Assembly: GCA_016840085.1 (NCBI GenBank)
Contig: JAEOTA010000086.1
Location: forward strand, 62,001 to 126,000
Length of the DNA stretch: 64,000 nucleotides
Direction of reading: 5' to 3'
DNA from: Promethearchaeota archaeon
GTDB taxonomy: Archaea; Asgardarchaeota; Lokiarchaeia; Sigyniarchaeales; SOKP01
The notes beneath the pieces were generated by a model that saw only the letters and a list, made by a program, of their open reading frames with translations, did no database searches and had not been told where the DNA came from. The position numbers were made by a program, and so were the translations under genes. Below are positions 17,190-25,846 of the stretch, one piece after another (position 1 is the first letter of the stretch; the number at the start of each line of letters is the position of its first letter).

Positions 17190-18116
17190 ATGCTAGAAAT
17201 TAATCTATCAGGGTTAAAATTAAAATCTCCTATTATATTAGCATCTGGTATTTTAGGTGTTTCTTACTCTTCGATGAAAAGGGTTATCGATGCTGGAGCT
17301 GGTGCTGTAACTACAAAATCTATCGGACCAAGACCGCGAAAAGGATACAAAAATCCATCAATAATTGAAATCTATTCTGGCACTTTCATGAATGCAGTAG
17401 GTCTAGGTAATCCTGGTATTGATAATTTTGTCGCAGAAATAAAAGAAGCGAAAGAACATACCATACCATTAATTGTAAGTGTTTTTGGAGATACAAATGA
17501 TGTCTATCTTGATGTGGCGGTTAAAGCTGAAAAAGCTGGGGCTGATGCAATTGAAATAAATATCTCTTGTCCGCATGCTGAAGTATCTTCCATAGGAATT
17601 GATAAAGGTTTAACGTTTGAAATTGTAAAATTTCTAAAAGAAAAGCTTACAGTTCCTCTTTTTGTAAAATTAAACCCCAATGTAACAAATATAGTAGAAA
17701 TTGCTTTAGCTGCTGAGAAAGGTGGTGCTGATGGAGTAGTTGCTATAAATACTTTGTCAGCATTGAAAATTGATGTGAATACCAAAAGACCAATCTTATC
17801 ACATGGAAGTGGTGGTCTTTCTGGGAAAGCAATTCAACCTATAGCTATAAAGAAAGTATATGATTTATATAAAGTTTTAAAAATCCCAATTATTGGATGT
17901 GGAGGGATAGATTCTTGGCAAGATGTAGTAGAATTCTTTTTAGCTGGAGCTTCAGCAGTACAAATTGGTACAGCTTTCTATAAAGGAACCGAAATTATTA
18001 CTGAAATAAGTCATGGAATAACACAGTATCTTAAGGATAATGATTTTAAATCTATAAATGACATAAAAGGATTAGCCCATAAATTTAAGACTCAAGAGGT
18101 GCCAGATTTTGACTGA
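17190..18116 (+). CDS. pyrD: Dihydroorotate dehydrogenase, class 1B catalytic subunit
   Basis: Oxidises dihydroorotate to orotate in pyrimidine synthesis, FMN-dependent, cytoplasmic. The 308 residues form a TIM barrel. Visible motifs are LASGILGVSYSSM near the start, TTKSIGPRPRKGYKNPS, NAVGLGNPGI, the active-site loop INISCPHAEVSS (about residues 126-137, Cys as catalytic base in class 1), FVKLNPNVTNI, HGSGGLSGKAI, and phosphate-binding GCGGIDSW and GASAVQIGTAF. It overlaps pyrK, its iron-sulfur electron-transfer partner, by eight bases, marking it as the NAD-linked class 1B enzyme. Confidence 0.95.
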   Translation: MLEINLSGLKLKSPIILASGILGVSYSSMKRVIDAGAGAVTTKSIGPRPRKGYKNPSIIEIYSGTFMNAVGLGNPGIDNFVAEIKEAKEHTIPLIVSVFGDTNDVYLDVAVKAEKAGADAIEINISCPHAEVSSIGIDKGLTFEIVKFLKEKLTVPLFVKLNPNVTNIVEIALAAEKGGADGVVAINTLSALKIDVNTKRPILSHGSGGLSGKAIQPIAIKKVYDLYKVLKIPIIGCGGIDSWQDVVEFFLAGASAVQIGTAFYKGTEIITEISHGITQYLKDNDFKSINDIKGLAHKFKTQEVPDFD

Positions 18117-18963
18117 AAATACAATAAGGACAGTGAAAGTACAGAAAATAATTGATGAATGTAAAGATGTTAAAACACTTGTTTTTAACATGAAAATTAG
18201 CATGAATGAAAATTATATTATTCCTAAACCAGGACAATTTGTTATGGTATGGGTACCTGGTATAGATGAAGTTCCAATGTCCCTCTCTGGATGTGATACT
18301 GATGGAAATTGGTCAATTACAGTAAAAAATGTTGGAGAAAGTACAAATGCTATGTACAACTTAAACATTGGAGATTATATTGGAGTAAGAGGGCCTTTAG
18401 GTAATCATTTTAAACTTATAAATCTAAGTTTAAAAGAAATTTACTTAATTGGCGGTGGAATAGGTATGGCACCTCTAAAATTCCTCTCTAATCAGCTTAC
18501 AAAAATGAATATAAAACACACGATCATAGAGGGCGTAAAAATTGAGAATGACATTATGTTTAAAGATTATTTTCAAGAAGCTATAACAAGTATTTCTGAA
18601 GTTCATTATTGTACTGATGATGGAAGTTATGGAATTAAAGGAGTCATCTCTGATATTTTTAAAGAAATGCTAAATAAATTTAATAAAAATGATCTCTCAA
18701 ATCTAGTTGTTTATTCCTGTGGCCCAGAAATAATGCTATATAAATTATTTCAAATATGCCAAGAACATAAAATTGAGTTTTATGCGAGTCTTGAAAGAAT
18801 AATGAGGTGTGGGTGTGGATTATGTGGATTATGCACTTTAGATCCATTAGGTTTACTGGTTTGTAAGGATGGACCAATTTTTAATTCTGATATGTTAAAA
18901 AAAATTGAGGACTTTGGGAAGTTTAAGAGAGATTTTACAGGATACAAAATCCCCCTTATGTAA
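18109..18963 (+). CDS. pyrK: Dihydroorotate dehydrogenase electron transfer subunit
   Basis: Passes electrons from PyrD to NAD through FAD and a [2Fe-2S] cluster. Seen in order: a FAD-binding barrel (PGQFVMVWVPGIDEVPMSLS, about residues 41-60), the nucleotide-binding domain starting GGGIGMAPLKFL near residue 120, and a C-terminal cysteine cluster (RCGCGLCGLC near residue 230, then LVCKDGPIF). Starts at TTG 18109 inside the end of pyrD, consistent with coupling. At 284 residues it is slightly longer than typical. A decayed copy of its 3' end lies about 1.8 kb downstream. Confidence 0.93.
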   Translation: MTENTIRTVKVQKIIDECKDVKTLVFNMKISMNENYIIPKPGQFVMVWVPGIDEVPMSLSGCDTDGNWSITVKNVGESTNAMYNLNIGDYIGVRGPLGNHFKLINLSLKEIYLIGGGIGMAPLKFLSNQLTKMNIKHTIIEGVKIENDIMFKDYFQEAITSISEVHYCTDDGSYGIKGVISDIFKEMLNKFNKNDLSNLVVYSCGPEIMLYKLFQICQEHKIEFYASLERIMRCGCGLCGLCTLDPLGLLVCKDGPIFNSDMLKKIEDFGKFKRDFTGYKIPLM

Positions 18964-18998
18964 TTCCCGTTATTCTACCCTCTATTTTATGAAAATTA

Positions 18999-20291
18999 TT
19001 ATATATGTATTTCATTTTGAGTTTCTTTTGCCTGTTGTCCGAGCCCCATTAGGAATAAATCTGATTTAACTCCAAGTTTCGCAATTGTTATAATAGGCAT
19101 GAGTATATCCATATACAAATATGGCTTTACTGGTCTATCATCATTCTTAAGGATTTCCTCTAATTTACTATGGAATTCTGAACTTAAGGTTTTTACTTGT
19201 TCAAGTTGATCCTCAGAAATAAAGCGATAATTTATTAAATTGGTGTCGAGCACTTGCATAAGTAAATCAATAGTTTCTATTAACGGTAATTCTTCCATCG
19301 CAACAGATGTCAAGATTTGATTTTCTGTCGCTTCTATAAAGTTATTTAGGTAGTCTGCGATCATCTTGATTTTTTTATATTCATAGGAAAATCTAGGTAA
19401 ATTTGCTAAAAGAGGTTCCCAATTATTCTCTTTTATTGCCTTTCCTAAATCAAACTCCTTTTTCTTCAGTAATTCATCAAAATTTTGACTAAGCTTATAA
19501 TATTTGCGTTTAATATTGCCTGGTTGTATCTCATCTTCTTTTGAGTATGATTCAAGCAGGTGTAATTTGAGCAATTCTTTTGTATGTCGAGAAAATGTTG
19601 CTTTATTCTTACCCATATGATAAACCATTTCTTTAAGGCTTAATTCCTTATAGATTTTTAATAAAATGACTATTCTTAAGTCAAGAGTACTTTTAAAAAC
19701 ATCAACTAAGTTCCTACTATTTATAATCCTCGTGAAATTTGTAAAGAGCTTCTTCACTTTGTCATCGGTTAAAGCAGAAATTTCAATAGCACCAATTAAA
19801 TCCTTTGACAACGCTAACTTATTAGCATTTTTCGTTTTAATTTCTCTTTTTTCTTGAAGATCAAGCTTATTACCAATCATTAATATAGGAGTTCTTCTAT
19901 TTAACCTGCTCGATCTGTAAATGGCTAACCATTTATCTAAATCACCTAAACTTGATTTATTAGTTATGTCGTAAACAAATATTGCAGCAGCAGCTCCCAA
20001 GGTGAAACTTTCAAATAAAAGTCGTGGTTTTTTTAGTTTACCCTCCCTTTTTGTTTTATCAATAATAAGATCCTTGAATTTAGGATTACCCGTAAGCTCC
20101 CAAATATGCAAAATAAAAGTTTCTCCATCCACTTCTATAGTATCCTTATAGAATGATACTCCTAAAGTCAATTTTGGAGGCACTCCTAAACTTTCATTGT
20201 CGGCTTCTTTAAAACATTTACTTAATAGGGTGGTTTTTCCCACTCCACTCTCACCAAACACAATAATCTTGAATACTTTTGGTTTTTTCAT
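18999..20291 (-). CDS. Ras-like small GTPase fused to a winged-helix domain
   Basis: A 430-residue protein. Residues 1-190 are a Ras/Rab-type GTPase: P-loop GESGVGKT (13-20), a degenerate G3 motif WELTG (64-68, instead of WDTAG), NKLD (141-144) and EISAL as G5. The catalytic Gln following DTAG is replaced (TGNPKF), so hydrolysis may be slow or atypical. Residues about 205-270 are an ArsR-like winged helix (DLRIVILLKIYKELSLKEM, then KNKATFSRHTKELLKL), and the remaining 150 residues are helical. Asgard archaea are rich in small GTPases, and this fusion suggests GTP-switch control of transcription or DNA binding. It is convergent with pyrK. Confidence 0.88.
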   Translation of the reverse strand: MKKPKVFKIIVFGESGVGKTTLLSKCFKEADNESLGVPPKLTLGVSFYKDTIEVDGETFILHIWELTGNPKFKDLIIDKTKREGKLKKPRLLFESFTLGAAAAIFVYDITNKSSLGDLDKWLAIYRSSRLNRRTPILMIGNKLDLQEKREIKTKNANKLALSKDLIGAIEISALTDDKVKKLFTNFTRIINSRNLVDVFKSTLDLRIVILLKIYKELSLKEMVYHMGKNKATFSRHTKELLKLHLLESYSKEDEIQPGNIKRKYYKLSQNFDELLKKKEFDLGKAIKENNWEPLLANLPRFSYEYKKIKMIADYLNNFIEATENQILTSVAMEELPLIETIDLLMQVLDTNLINYRFISEDQLEQVKTLSSEFHSKLEEILKNDDRPVKPYLYMDILMPIITIAKLGVKSDLFLMGLGQQAKETQNEIHI

Positions 20292-20735
20292 CTTATAAGA
20301 TCACTTGAAGTATATTATTATTCTACACAATAATTGTAACATTGCATACTTAAAAATGTTTGCAACGCTGGAGATCGTCCCTTCTAATCAAAAAATCCAT
20401 TTTTAACAAATAAGAAAAAAAAAAGATTTAATTATCAAAGAAAGACTAATATCTTAACTGGTCTGACTCAAAAAAATCAAGTTTGAAAAAAAAAACTTAT
20501 AGATTAAAGGATTTGAATCAAAAAATATTTCTTTGATACTTAACATACATTAATTGACATAGAAAGAACTTTTAGAGAGCATCAAAATAATTTTATTTAT
20601 TAAATTTTAATGGCTTATTTAGAAACTTAATTTCTATTCACCTTATATTAAATCTGAATACTAATGATAAATCCAAAAATTTAGTAGTTTTCTGCCATTT
20701 AATTTTATACAGTATTAAATAAACAAATTATACTA
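20292..20735. other. Intergenic region without recognised genes
   Basis: About 445 A/T-rich bases upstream of the GTPase fusion gene (minus strand) and before the pyrK remnant. It contains stop codons in all frames, a few poly-A stretches and no RNA gene or repeat that I can recognise. The segment next to 20292 must carry the GTPase promoter. Together with the remnant that follows, it may be a decayed locus. Confidence 0.4.
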
Positions 20736-20900
20736 ATGCAAAATTCAGATAAGATTGAAATAATAGGATTATGTGCTTTAGATCCATTAGGGTTACTGGT
20801 TTGCAAAGATGGACCAATTTTTAATTCAGAAACTCTAAAAGAAATTCAAGATTTTGGGAAATATAAAAGAGGTTTTACTGGAAAGAAAATAAAAATGTAA
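20736..20900 (+). pseudogene. Decayed partial copy of pyrK (C-terminal 47 residues)
   Basis: A short frame whose translation repeats the end of PyrK. It reads IIGLCALDPLGLLVCKDG, then PIFNSETLKEIQDFGKYK and RGFTGKKIKM, against GLCTLDPLGLLVCKDG, PIFNSDMLKKIEDFGKFK and RDFTGYKIPLM in the intact gene at 18109-18963. Nucleotide similarity is also high. Only one cysteine of the CxxC pairs upstream survives, and there is no flavin domain, so it cannot work as PyrK. It could be the remnant of a second pyrDK locus or a segmental duplication. An ATG at 20736 gives a 54-residue product if translated at all. Confidence 0.8.
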
Positions 20901-20904
20901 TTAA

Positions 20905-21534
20905 TTAAATCTCAAATTGCAAATCTTTAACATTCTCTCGATATAGTAATTGCTGTTTCTTTTGAGCTTCCCGCCAAGTTTTTGGAAATTCATATTTTTC
21001 ATAAAAAATTTCATCTATAGCTTTCTTCATTTGTAAAGCACATATGTCATACGATACTTTGCCTACTCCTGTTCCCCTTCCTGGAATAGCAACACTTTTT
21101 ACCTTTTCTTTTATCAAGTTACCATTTTTAAATTTCCCATATTTTACCAAAATTAAAACTGCTCGTGTAGCTAAATAAACATTCACTGAATTCTTTAAAA
21201 TCATAGGCACTCTCATTGTAGGAGCAGAAATTACATATTGTATCTTTTCATTACCAGTTTCTATTATTTCTGCCATACCTACGATTAATTCTCCATGATA
21301 CTTTTCTTTAATAATTTTTTGTAATTTTTCTTGCACATACCAACCGAAAAATCGTGATATTTTCAAATCAAGCCCACCATCCATAAATCCGAATGAGTTT
21401 GCTGGACTTACCAGTGCATCACATTTTACGTCAAAAATAGATCCATTAATTATTTCAATATTTGGATCTTGTTTAAAGAATTTATGCCATGATTTTATCA
21501 GATTGATGTTTAAATCGCAAAGTATTAACTTCAT
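20905..21534 (-). CDS. Macrodomain protein (ADP-ribose-binding)
   Basis: A single macrodomain of 209 residues. It shows the family entry strand and loop VKCDALVSPANSFGFMDGGLD (about residues 38-58, the Asn-containing ADP-ribose loop) and the second ligand loop SVAIPGRGTGVGKVSY (about 148-163). Members bind or hydrolyse ADP-ribose derivatives (mono-ADP-ribose, O-acetyl-ADP-ribose). The glycine-rich loop and Asn are kept, so ligand binding is likely; hydrolase activity cannot be judged. It is convergent with the pyrK remnant and divergent from elp3. Confidence 0.85.
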   Translation of the reverse strand: MKLILCDLNINLIKSWHKFFKQDPNIEIINGSIFDVKCDALVSPANSFGFMDGGLDLKISRFFGWYVQEKLQKIIKEKYHGELIVGMAEIIETGNEKIQYVISAPTMRVPMILKNSVNVYLATRAVLILVKYGKFKNGNLIKEKVKSVAIPGRGTGVGKVSYDICALQMKKAIDEIFYEKYEFPKTWREAQKKQQLLYRENVKDLQFEI

Positions 21535-21601
21535 GTCTAAATATATTATTTGAAATATAAAAAATCTTTAACAGCAGTTTATCAATTTTTGAAATTAACA
21601 C

Positions 21602-23236
21602 ATGAGTATTTTAGAAAAAGAAAAAGCTGAGAAAGTCGAAAGAATATCAAGAGAAGTAATAGAATATTTAATAAAAAATCCTGAAACTTTACGTGAAAAA
21701 ATAACTAATATTAAAGGAAGAATAAGTAAGAAATATTTCTACGATAAAGTTATTAAAAATGCAACAATCTTAGATTATGCGTTAGAAGAAGAAAAGCAAG
21801 TAATACTCCATATTCTTAAAAGAAGAATCACCAGAACTTTATCTGGGGTTTCTGTGATTGCTATAATGACTAAATCCCTTCCATGTCCAGGTACGTGTAT
21901 ATATTGTCCGGGAAAAAACTCTCAACCCGGCGAAAAAGTTGCACAATCCTACACTGGTCGAGAACCTGCGGCTATGAGATCTATTCACTGTGATTATGAT
22001 CCTTATTTACAAGTTCAGAGTAGAATCAAGGATTTAGAAGCAATAGGACATAAAGTAGATAAAATTGAATTGATCATCATGGGAGGTACATTCTTATCTA
22101 CAGATCCAAGATATCAGGAAGAATTCATTAAAGGGGCTTTAGAGGGTATTATTGAACAACGAGTAAACAATTTAAAAGAAGCAAAGAAACTTGCTGAAAA
22201 ATCTAAGAGGAGAGTTATTGGTATAACAATAGAAACAAGACCAGACTACTGTAAGGAAGAAAATGTGGATCAAATGTTAAATTATGGGACAACTCGTGTA
22301 GAAATTGGAATCCAGACGCTTTATGATGAGATCTATGAGTTGGTGAAAAGGGGGCATTCTACTTTTGACAGCAAGGAAGCAATAAGAATTGCTAAAGATG
22401 CTGGATTAAAAGTCAATGCTCATATGATGCCAAATTTACCTGGATCTAATATTACAAAAGATTTGGAAATGTTTAAGTTATTATACTCCAATCCGGAATA
22501 TCGTCCAGACATGTTAAAGATCTATCCTACTATTGTTGTAAAAGGGACTGAACTATTTGATTGGTGGAAAAAAGGAAATTATAAACCCTATTCTGAGGAA
22601 GAACTTATTAATTTAATAGCGCATGTGAAACTACATATTCCTCCATATGTAAGAATTCAAAGGATCATGAGAGATATACCAGCATATTTAATAGAAGCAG
22701 GATGCAAAAAAAGTAATTTAAGACAACTAGTTCAAGAAAAATTAGCGCATTTAAAGGGTAAATGCAATTGTATAAGATGCCGCGAATTTGGCTTAAGTAA
22801 AAAATTAGATTTGGGTAATGAGCAATTAATTGAAGATGTTAATTTATTTCGTTTAGATTATGATGCATCCCTAGGAAAAGAAATATTTTTGTCTTATGAG
22901 AATAGGAAAGAGAATTATTTAATAGGGTATTTACGCTTAAGAAAACCTTCTGAATTTGCTCATAGACCCGAACTAAATGATGGAAAAACATTAATCGTAA
23001 GGGAAATCAAGGTAGTTGGAGAAATGGTCCCAAAAGACTTGAAACCCAAACGTTTCATTCAAATTCAACATAGAGGATATGGAAAATTATTAATGGAAAA
23101 TGCTGAAAAAATCTCATTTGAAGAATTCGGAGCTAAAAAACTAGCAGTTATAAGTGGTTTCGGAGCAAGAGATTGGTTCTATGAAATTGGATATAAATTA
23201 GATGGTGTTTATGTCTCCAAAACCCTAAATCGTTGA
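21602..23236 (+). CDS. elp3: Elp3 tRNA uridine(34) acetyltransferase/radical SAM enzyme
   Basis: Adds the carboxymethyl precursor to U34 of tRNAs using acetyl-CoA and radical SAM chemistry; in archaea Elp3 acts without the other Elongator subunits. The 544-residue length is typical. Visible: the radical SAM cysteine motif CPGTCIYCPG (about residues 99-108), GREPAAMRS, MGGTFLS, TIETRPDYC, a cysteine-rich zinc site (KCNCIRCRE near residue 390), and a C-terminal GNAT domain (IQHRGYGKLLMENAEKIS near 480, ending IGYKLDGVYVSK). It starts at ATG 21602 and is divergent from the macrodomain gene. Confidence 0.96.
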   Translation: MSILEKEKAEKVERISREVIEYLIKNPETLREKITNIKGRISKKYFYDKVIKNATILDYALEEEKQVILHILKRRITRTLSGVSVIAIMTKSLPCPGTCIYCPGKNSQPGEKVAQSYTGREPAAMRSIHCDYDPYLQVQSRIKDLEAIGHKVDKIELIIMGGTFLSTDPRYQEEFIKGALEGIIEQRVNNLKEAKKLAEKSKRRVIGITIETRPDYCKEENVDQMLNYGTTRVEIGIQTLYDEIYELVKRGHSTFDSKEAIRIAKDAGLKVNAHMMPNLPGSNITKDLEMFKLLYSNPEYRPDMLKIYPTIVVKGTELFDWWKKGNYKPYSEEELINLIAHVKLHIPPYVRIQRIMRDIPAYLIEAGCKKSNLRQLVQEKLAHLKGKCNCIRCREFGLSKKLDLGNEQLIEDVNLFRLDYDASLGKEIFLSYENRKENYLIGYLRLRKPSEFAHRPELNDGKTLIVREIKVVGEMVPKDLKPKRFIQIQHRGYGKLLMENAEKISFEEFGAKKLAVISGFGARDWFYEIGYKLDGVYVSKTLNR

Positions 23237-23329
23237 GATTTACTCATATTTAAAAAAATTTATCTTATTATGGTGTTTTATATAATATTAGTATATATAT
23301 TTGTCAAAAATCTTGAATAATGATTGAGA

Positions 23330-23671
23330 ATGGCTTCAGATAGACCTTTATCAAAAAAGAAAATAACCCAACAGACAATTTCTATTTCCCCCGCATTGAA
23401 AGATCGAATCGAGCAATATGTAATTGAAAATCATAAAAAATATCCTAATGATAATGGGTTTAAAAACATTTCTGCTTTTTATAATTATGTTATGGAGAAA
23501 ACTATGGATTGTTTTGAACAGGGCAAAACAATTGATGACTTTGAAGCTTTTGTAGATAGTGAAATTAAGGAGTTTTTCGAAAAAAACACTGAACAAGAGC
23601 AAATGTTAATAGAATATCTTTCACAACAAGCAGAAATTACTCAAAACAACGGTATTTTTTATTTAAACTAA
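23330..23671 (+). CDS. Small protein with ribbon-helix-helix-like N-terminus
   Basis: A 113-residue protein. Residues 10-35 (KITQQTISISPALKDRIEQY) have the strand-then-helix pattern of a ribbon-helix-helix DNA-binding domain, and SAFYNYVMEKTMDCF could be the second helix, followed by an acidic helical tail. I do not recognise a specific family. I prefer ATG 23330 to the TTG at 23324. A TATA-like stretch (about 23280-23300) lies upstream. There is no toxin-like partner next to it, so the antitoxin reading has no support. Confidence 0.65.
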   Translation: MASDRPLSKKKITQQTISISPALKDRIEQYVIENHKKYPNDNGFKNISAFYNYVMEKTMDCFEQGKTIDDFEAFVDSEIKEFFEKNTEQEQMLIEYLSQQAEITQNNGIFYLN

Positions 23672-23926
23672 CTCATTTTAGTCAATTTCTTACTTAAATT
23701 TTCAAATTACAAAATGTTTTAACATTTCCAAAAGCAGTTCAGGATGATATTGTTGCGAGGCATTGTTATGCAAATGTATGAAATGAATTATGAATTAGTC
23801 CTTGCTGTTAACTATTTAAAATAACCTATATTAAAATATCCTAAATCTTTTTTGAAAATTAATATAAGATTTATTACTTCAATCTTTATAGTATTTGACT
23901 AAAATTTAAAAGAAAATTCGATTAAT
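23672..23926. other. Intergenic region upstream of gatE
   Basis: About 255 bases. One short frame near 23715-23780 translates to a protein-like peptide (VLTFPKAVQDDIVARHC and a few more residues) with no proper start, possibly a remnant of a lost gene. The remainder is A/T rich and must include the gatE promoter. Confidence 0.3.
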
Positions 23927-25846
23927 ATGAACGAATTTGATTATGAAAAATTAGGTCTTAAATGCGGCTTAGAGATTCATCAACAGCTTGATACAGAGAA
24001 AAAATTATTCTGTAGATGTCCTGCTAAACTTCAAGGGACTCGAGAGCCAGACTTTACTATAAATCGAAGAATGCGTCCTGTTTTGGGTGAGCTAGGTGTT
24101 TACGATAAAGCGATGCTTACAGAATACGAAAAAGGAATGGGAATTACCTATGAAGGCTATAATGATGTGGTTTGTACTTATGAATTGGATGATACACCAC
24201 CTTTTTCCTGTAGCAAAGAAGCCAGAAGAATAGCCCTACAAATTGCGATGCTCGTTAATGCTAATATTATCGAAGAAATGCATGTTTGTAGAAAAAATTA
24301 CTTAGATGGAAGCGTCCCATGCGGTTTTCAGCGCACGATGATACTTGGGACAGATGGCTTCATTATGTTAGAAAATGGTAAGAAGATTCGAATAGATATA
24401 TTGAGTTTAGAGGAAGAAGCTGCAAGAAAAATTAAAACCGAAAATAAAATAAACTATTTTCGACTAGACCGCTTAGGAATTCCATTAGTGGAAGTTACAA
24501 CTAAACCAGATATTAGCACTCCAATTGAATGCCAAGAGTGTGCAGAAAGAATAGGTTTGTTATTATGGTCAACTAAAGTAAAGAAGGTGCTTGGCTCGAT
24601 TCGACAAGACGTTAATGTAAGCATAGAGACGGGGACACGAATTGAAATAAAAGGTGTGCAAAAATTAAGCTGGATTCCAATCTTAATCAATCATGAAGTT
24701 TCACGACAATTAAAACTCCTCGAAATAAAAGAAGAGCTTGAGAAGAAAAAATTGGACGAAAAAAACGTACAGGAGAACTTTATAGATTTATCTGGAGTTT
24801 TAGCAAAAACTGATTCTAAATTTATAGCTAAAGGTATTAAATCTGGAAAAAAATTATTTGGGATTAATTTTAGTGGATTTAAGGGTATTTTTGGAAAAGA
24901 GTTAATGGAAGATTATAGATTTGGCACGGAAGTTAGTAGTAAAGTAAAAGTTATATCTGGATTAAAAGGAATAATTCACTCTGATGAAGACTTAAATAAT
25001 TACAATTTTTCAAATGAAGATATCAAGAAAATCAAAGAAAAACTAACATCCAAAGAAGATGATTGTTTTGTTTTAGTTTTAGGTTCTAAGAAAGAAGTGG
25101 ATAAAGCGTTGAAAGTAATTATTAATCGTGTAAAGTTTGCGTTCAAAGGAGTTCCTCCTGAAACCAGAAGAGCCCTTGAAACGGGAAATACAGAATTCCT
25201 AAGAGAGCTTCACGGGGGTGCAAGGTTATATCCTGATACGGATACAGAAGCTATATTTAACTCAGAAGAAGAAATTAATGAAATAACAAAGAATTTACCT
25301 GAATATCCTTGGATAACTATAAAACAATATTCTAAGAAATACAAAACAGAAGAAAGATTGATAAAAGATCTTATTTTTACAGGAAAACTCAAGTTATTTG
25401 ATGATTTAATAGAATTTTATCCTGATAATCCCTCTTTAGTTTTCACAACTCTATTAGAAACCACAACTGCCCTTAGAAGAGAAGGGAAAAATATGGAAAA
25501 CATAACTGACAATGATTTTCTTGAAATTTTTGCTCTATTAAAAAAAAAGGAAATTAGTAAAGAAGCAATTGAAGAAGTGATGAGCCTTAAAGCAGACTCT
25601 CCAGAGCTCTCGATTGCTCAGATCAGGAAGAAATTAAAAATTGAGAGTATTTCATTAGAGGATCTAAAAAATCTAATAGCTGAGATTGTAAATAAAAACT
25701 TTAAAATGATAAAAGAAAAAGAATTGAGAGCAAAAGGACCATTAATGGGAGAAGTAATGAAAAAAGTCCGAGGAAAAATAGATGGTGCCATTGTTTCTAA
25801 GGAACTAGAAAGAATAATCAAAGAAAAATTAAAGGAGTTGAAATAG
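23927..25846 (+). CDS. gatE: Glutamyl-tRNA(Gln) amidotransferase subunit E
   Basis: With GatD, converts Glu-tRNA(Gln) to Gln-tRNA(Gln), the archaeal route to glutaminyl-tRNA. The GatB-like catalytic cradle is evident: GLKCGLEIHQQLDTEKKLFC at residues about 8-27, RRMRPVLGELG, YELDDTPPFS, the RLGIPLVEVTTKPDI segment and IRQDVNVSI. The archaeal-specific AspRS-like insertion domain (about residues 280-415) and the C-terminal YqeY-like tail (from about 500) are present. At 639 residues it is full length. Its stop is followed immediately by gatD. Confidence 0.97.
   Translation: MNEFDYEKLGLKCGLEIHQQLDTEKKLFCRCPAKLQGTREPDFTINRRMRPVLGELGVYDKAMLTEYEKGMGITYEGYNDVVCTYELDDTPPFSCSKEARRIALQIAMLVNANIIEEMHVCRKNYLDGSVPCGFQRTMILGTDGFIMLENGKKIRIDILSLEEEAARKIKTENKINYFRLDRLGIPLVEVTTKPDISTPIECQECAERIGLLLWSTKVKKVLGSIRQDVNVSIETGTRIEIKGVQKLSWIPILINHEVSRQLKLLEIKEELEKKKLDEKNVQENFIDLSGVLAKTDSKFIAKGIKSGKKLFGINFSGFKGIFGKELMEDYRFGTEVSSKVKVISGLKGIIHSDEDLNNYNFSNEDIKKIKEKLTSKEDDCFVLVLGSKKEVDKALKVIINRVKFAFKGVPPETRRALETGNTEFLRELHGGARLYPDTDTEAIFNSEEEINEITKNLPEYPWITIKQYSKKYKTEERLIKDLIFTGKLKLFDDLIEFYPDNPSLVFTTLLETTTALRREGKNMENITDNDFLEIFALLKKKEISKEAIEEVMSLKADSPELSIAQIRKKLKIESISLEDLKNLIAEIVNKNFKMIKEKELRAKGPLMGEVMKKVRGKIDGAIVSKELERIIKEKLKELK

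Noticed and set aside
23330..23671. Antitoxin of a toxin-antitoxin pair
   Set aside because: The RHH-like N-terminus allows it, but no toxin-like gene adjoins it on either side.
23715..23780. Peptide-like frame (VLTFPKAVQDDIVARHC) upstream of gatE
   Set aside because: Only about 20 codons, no start codon and no partner homologue in the window; could be chance.
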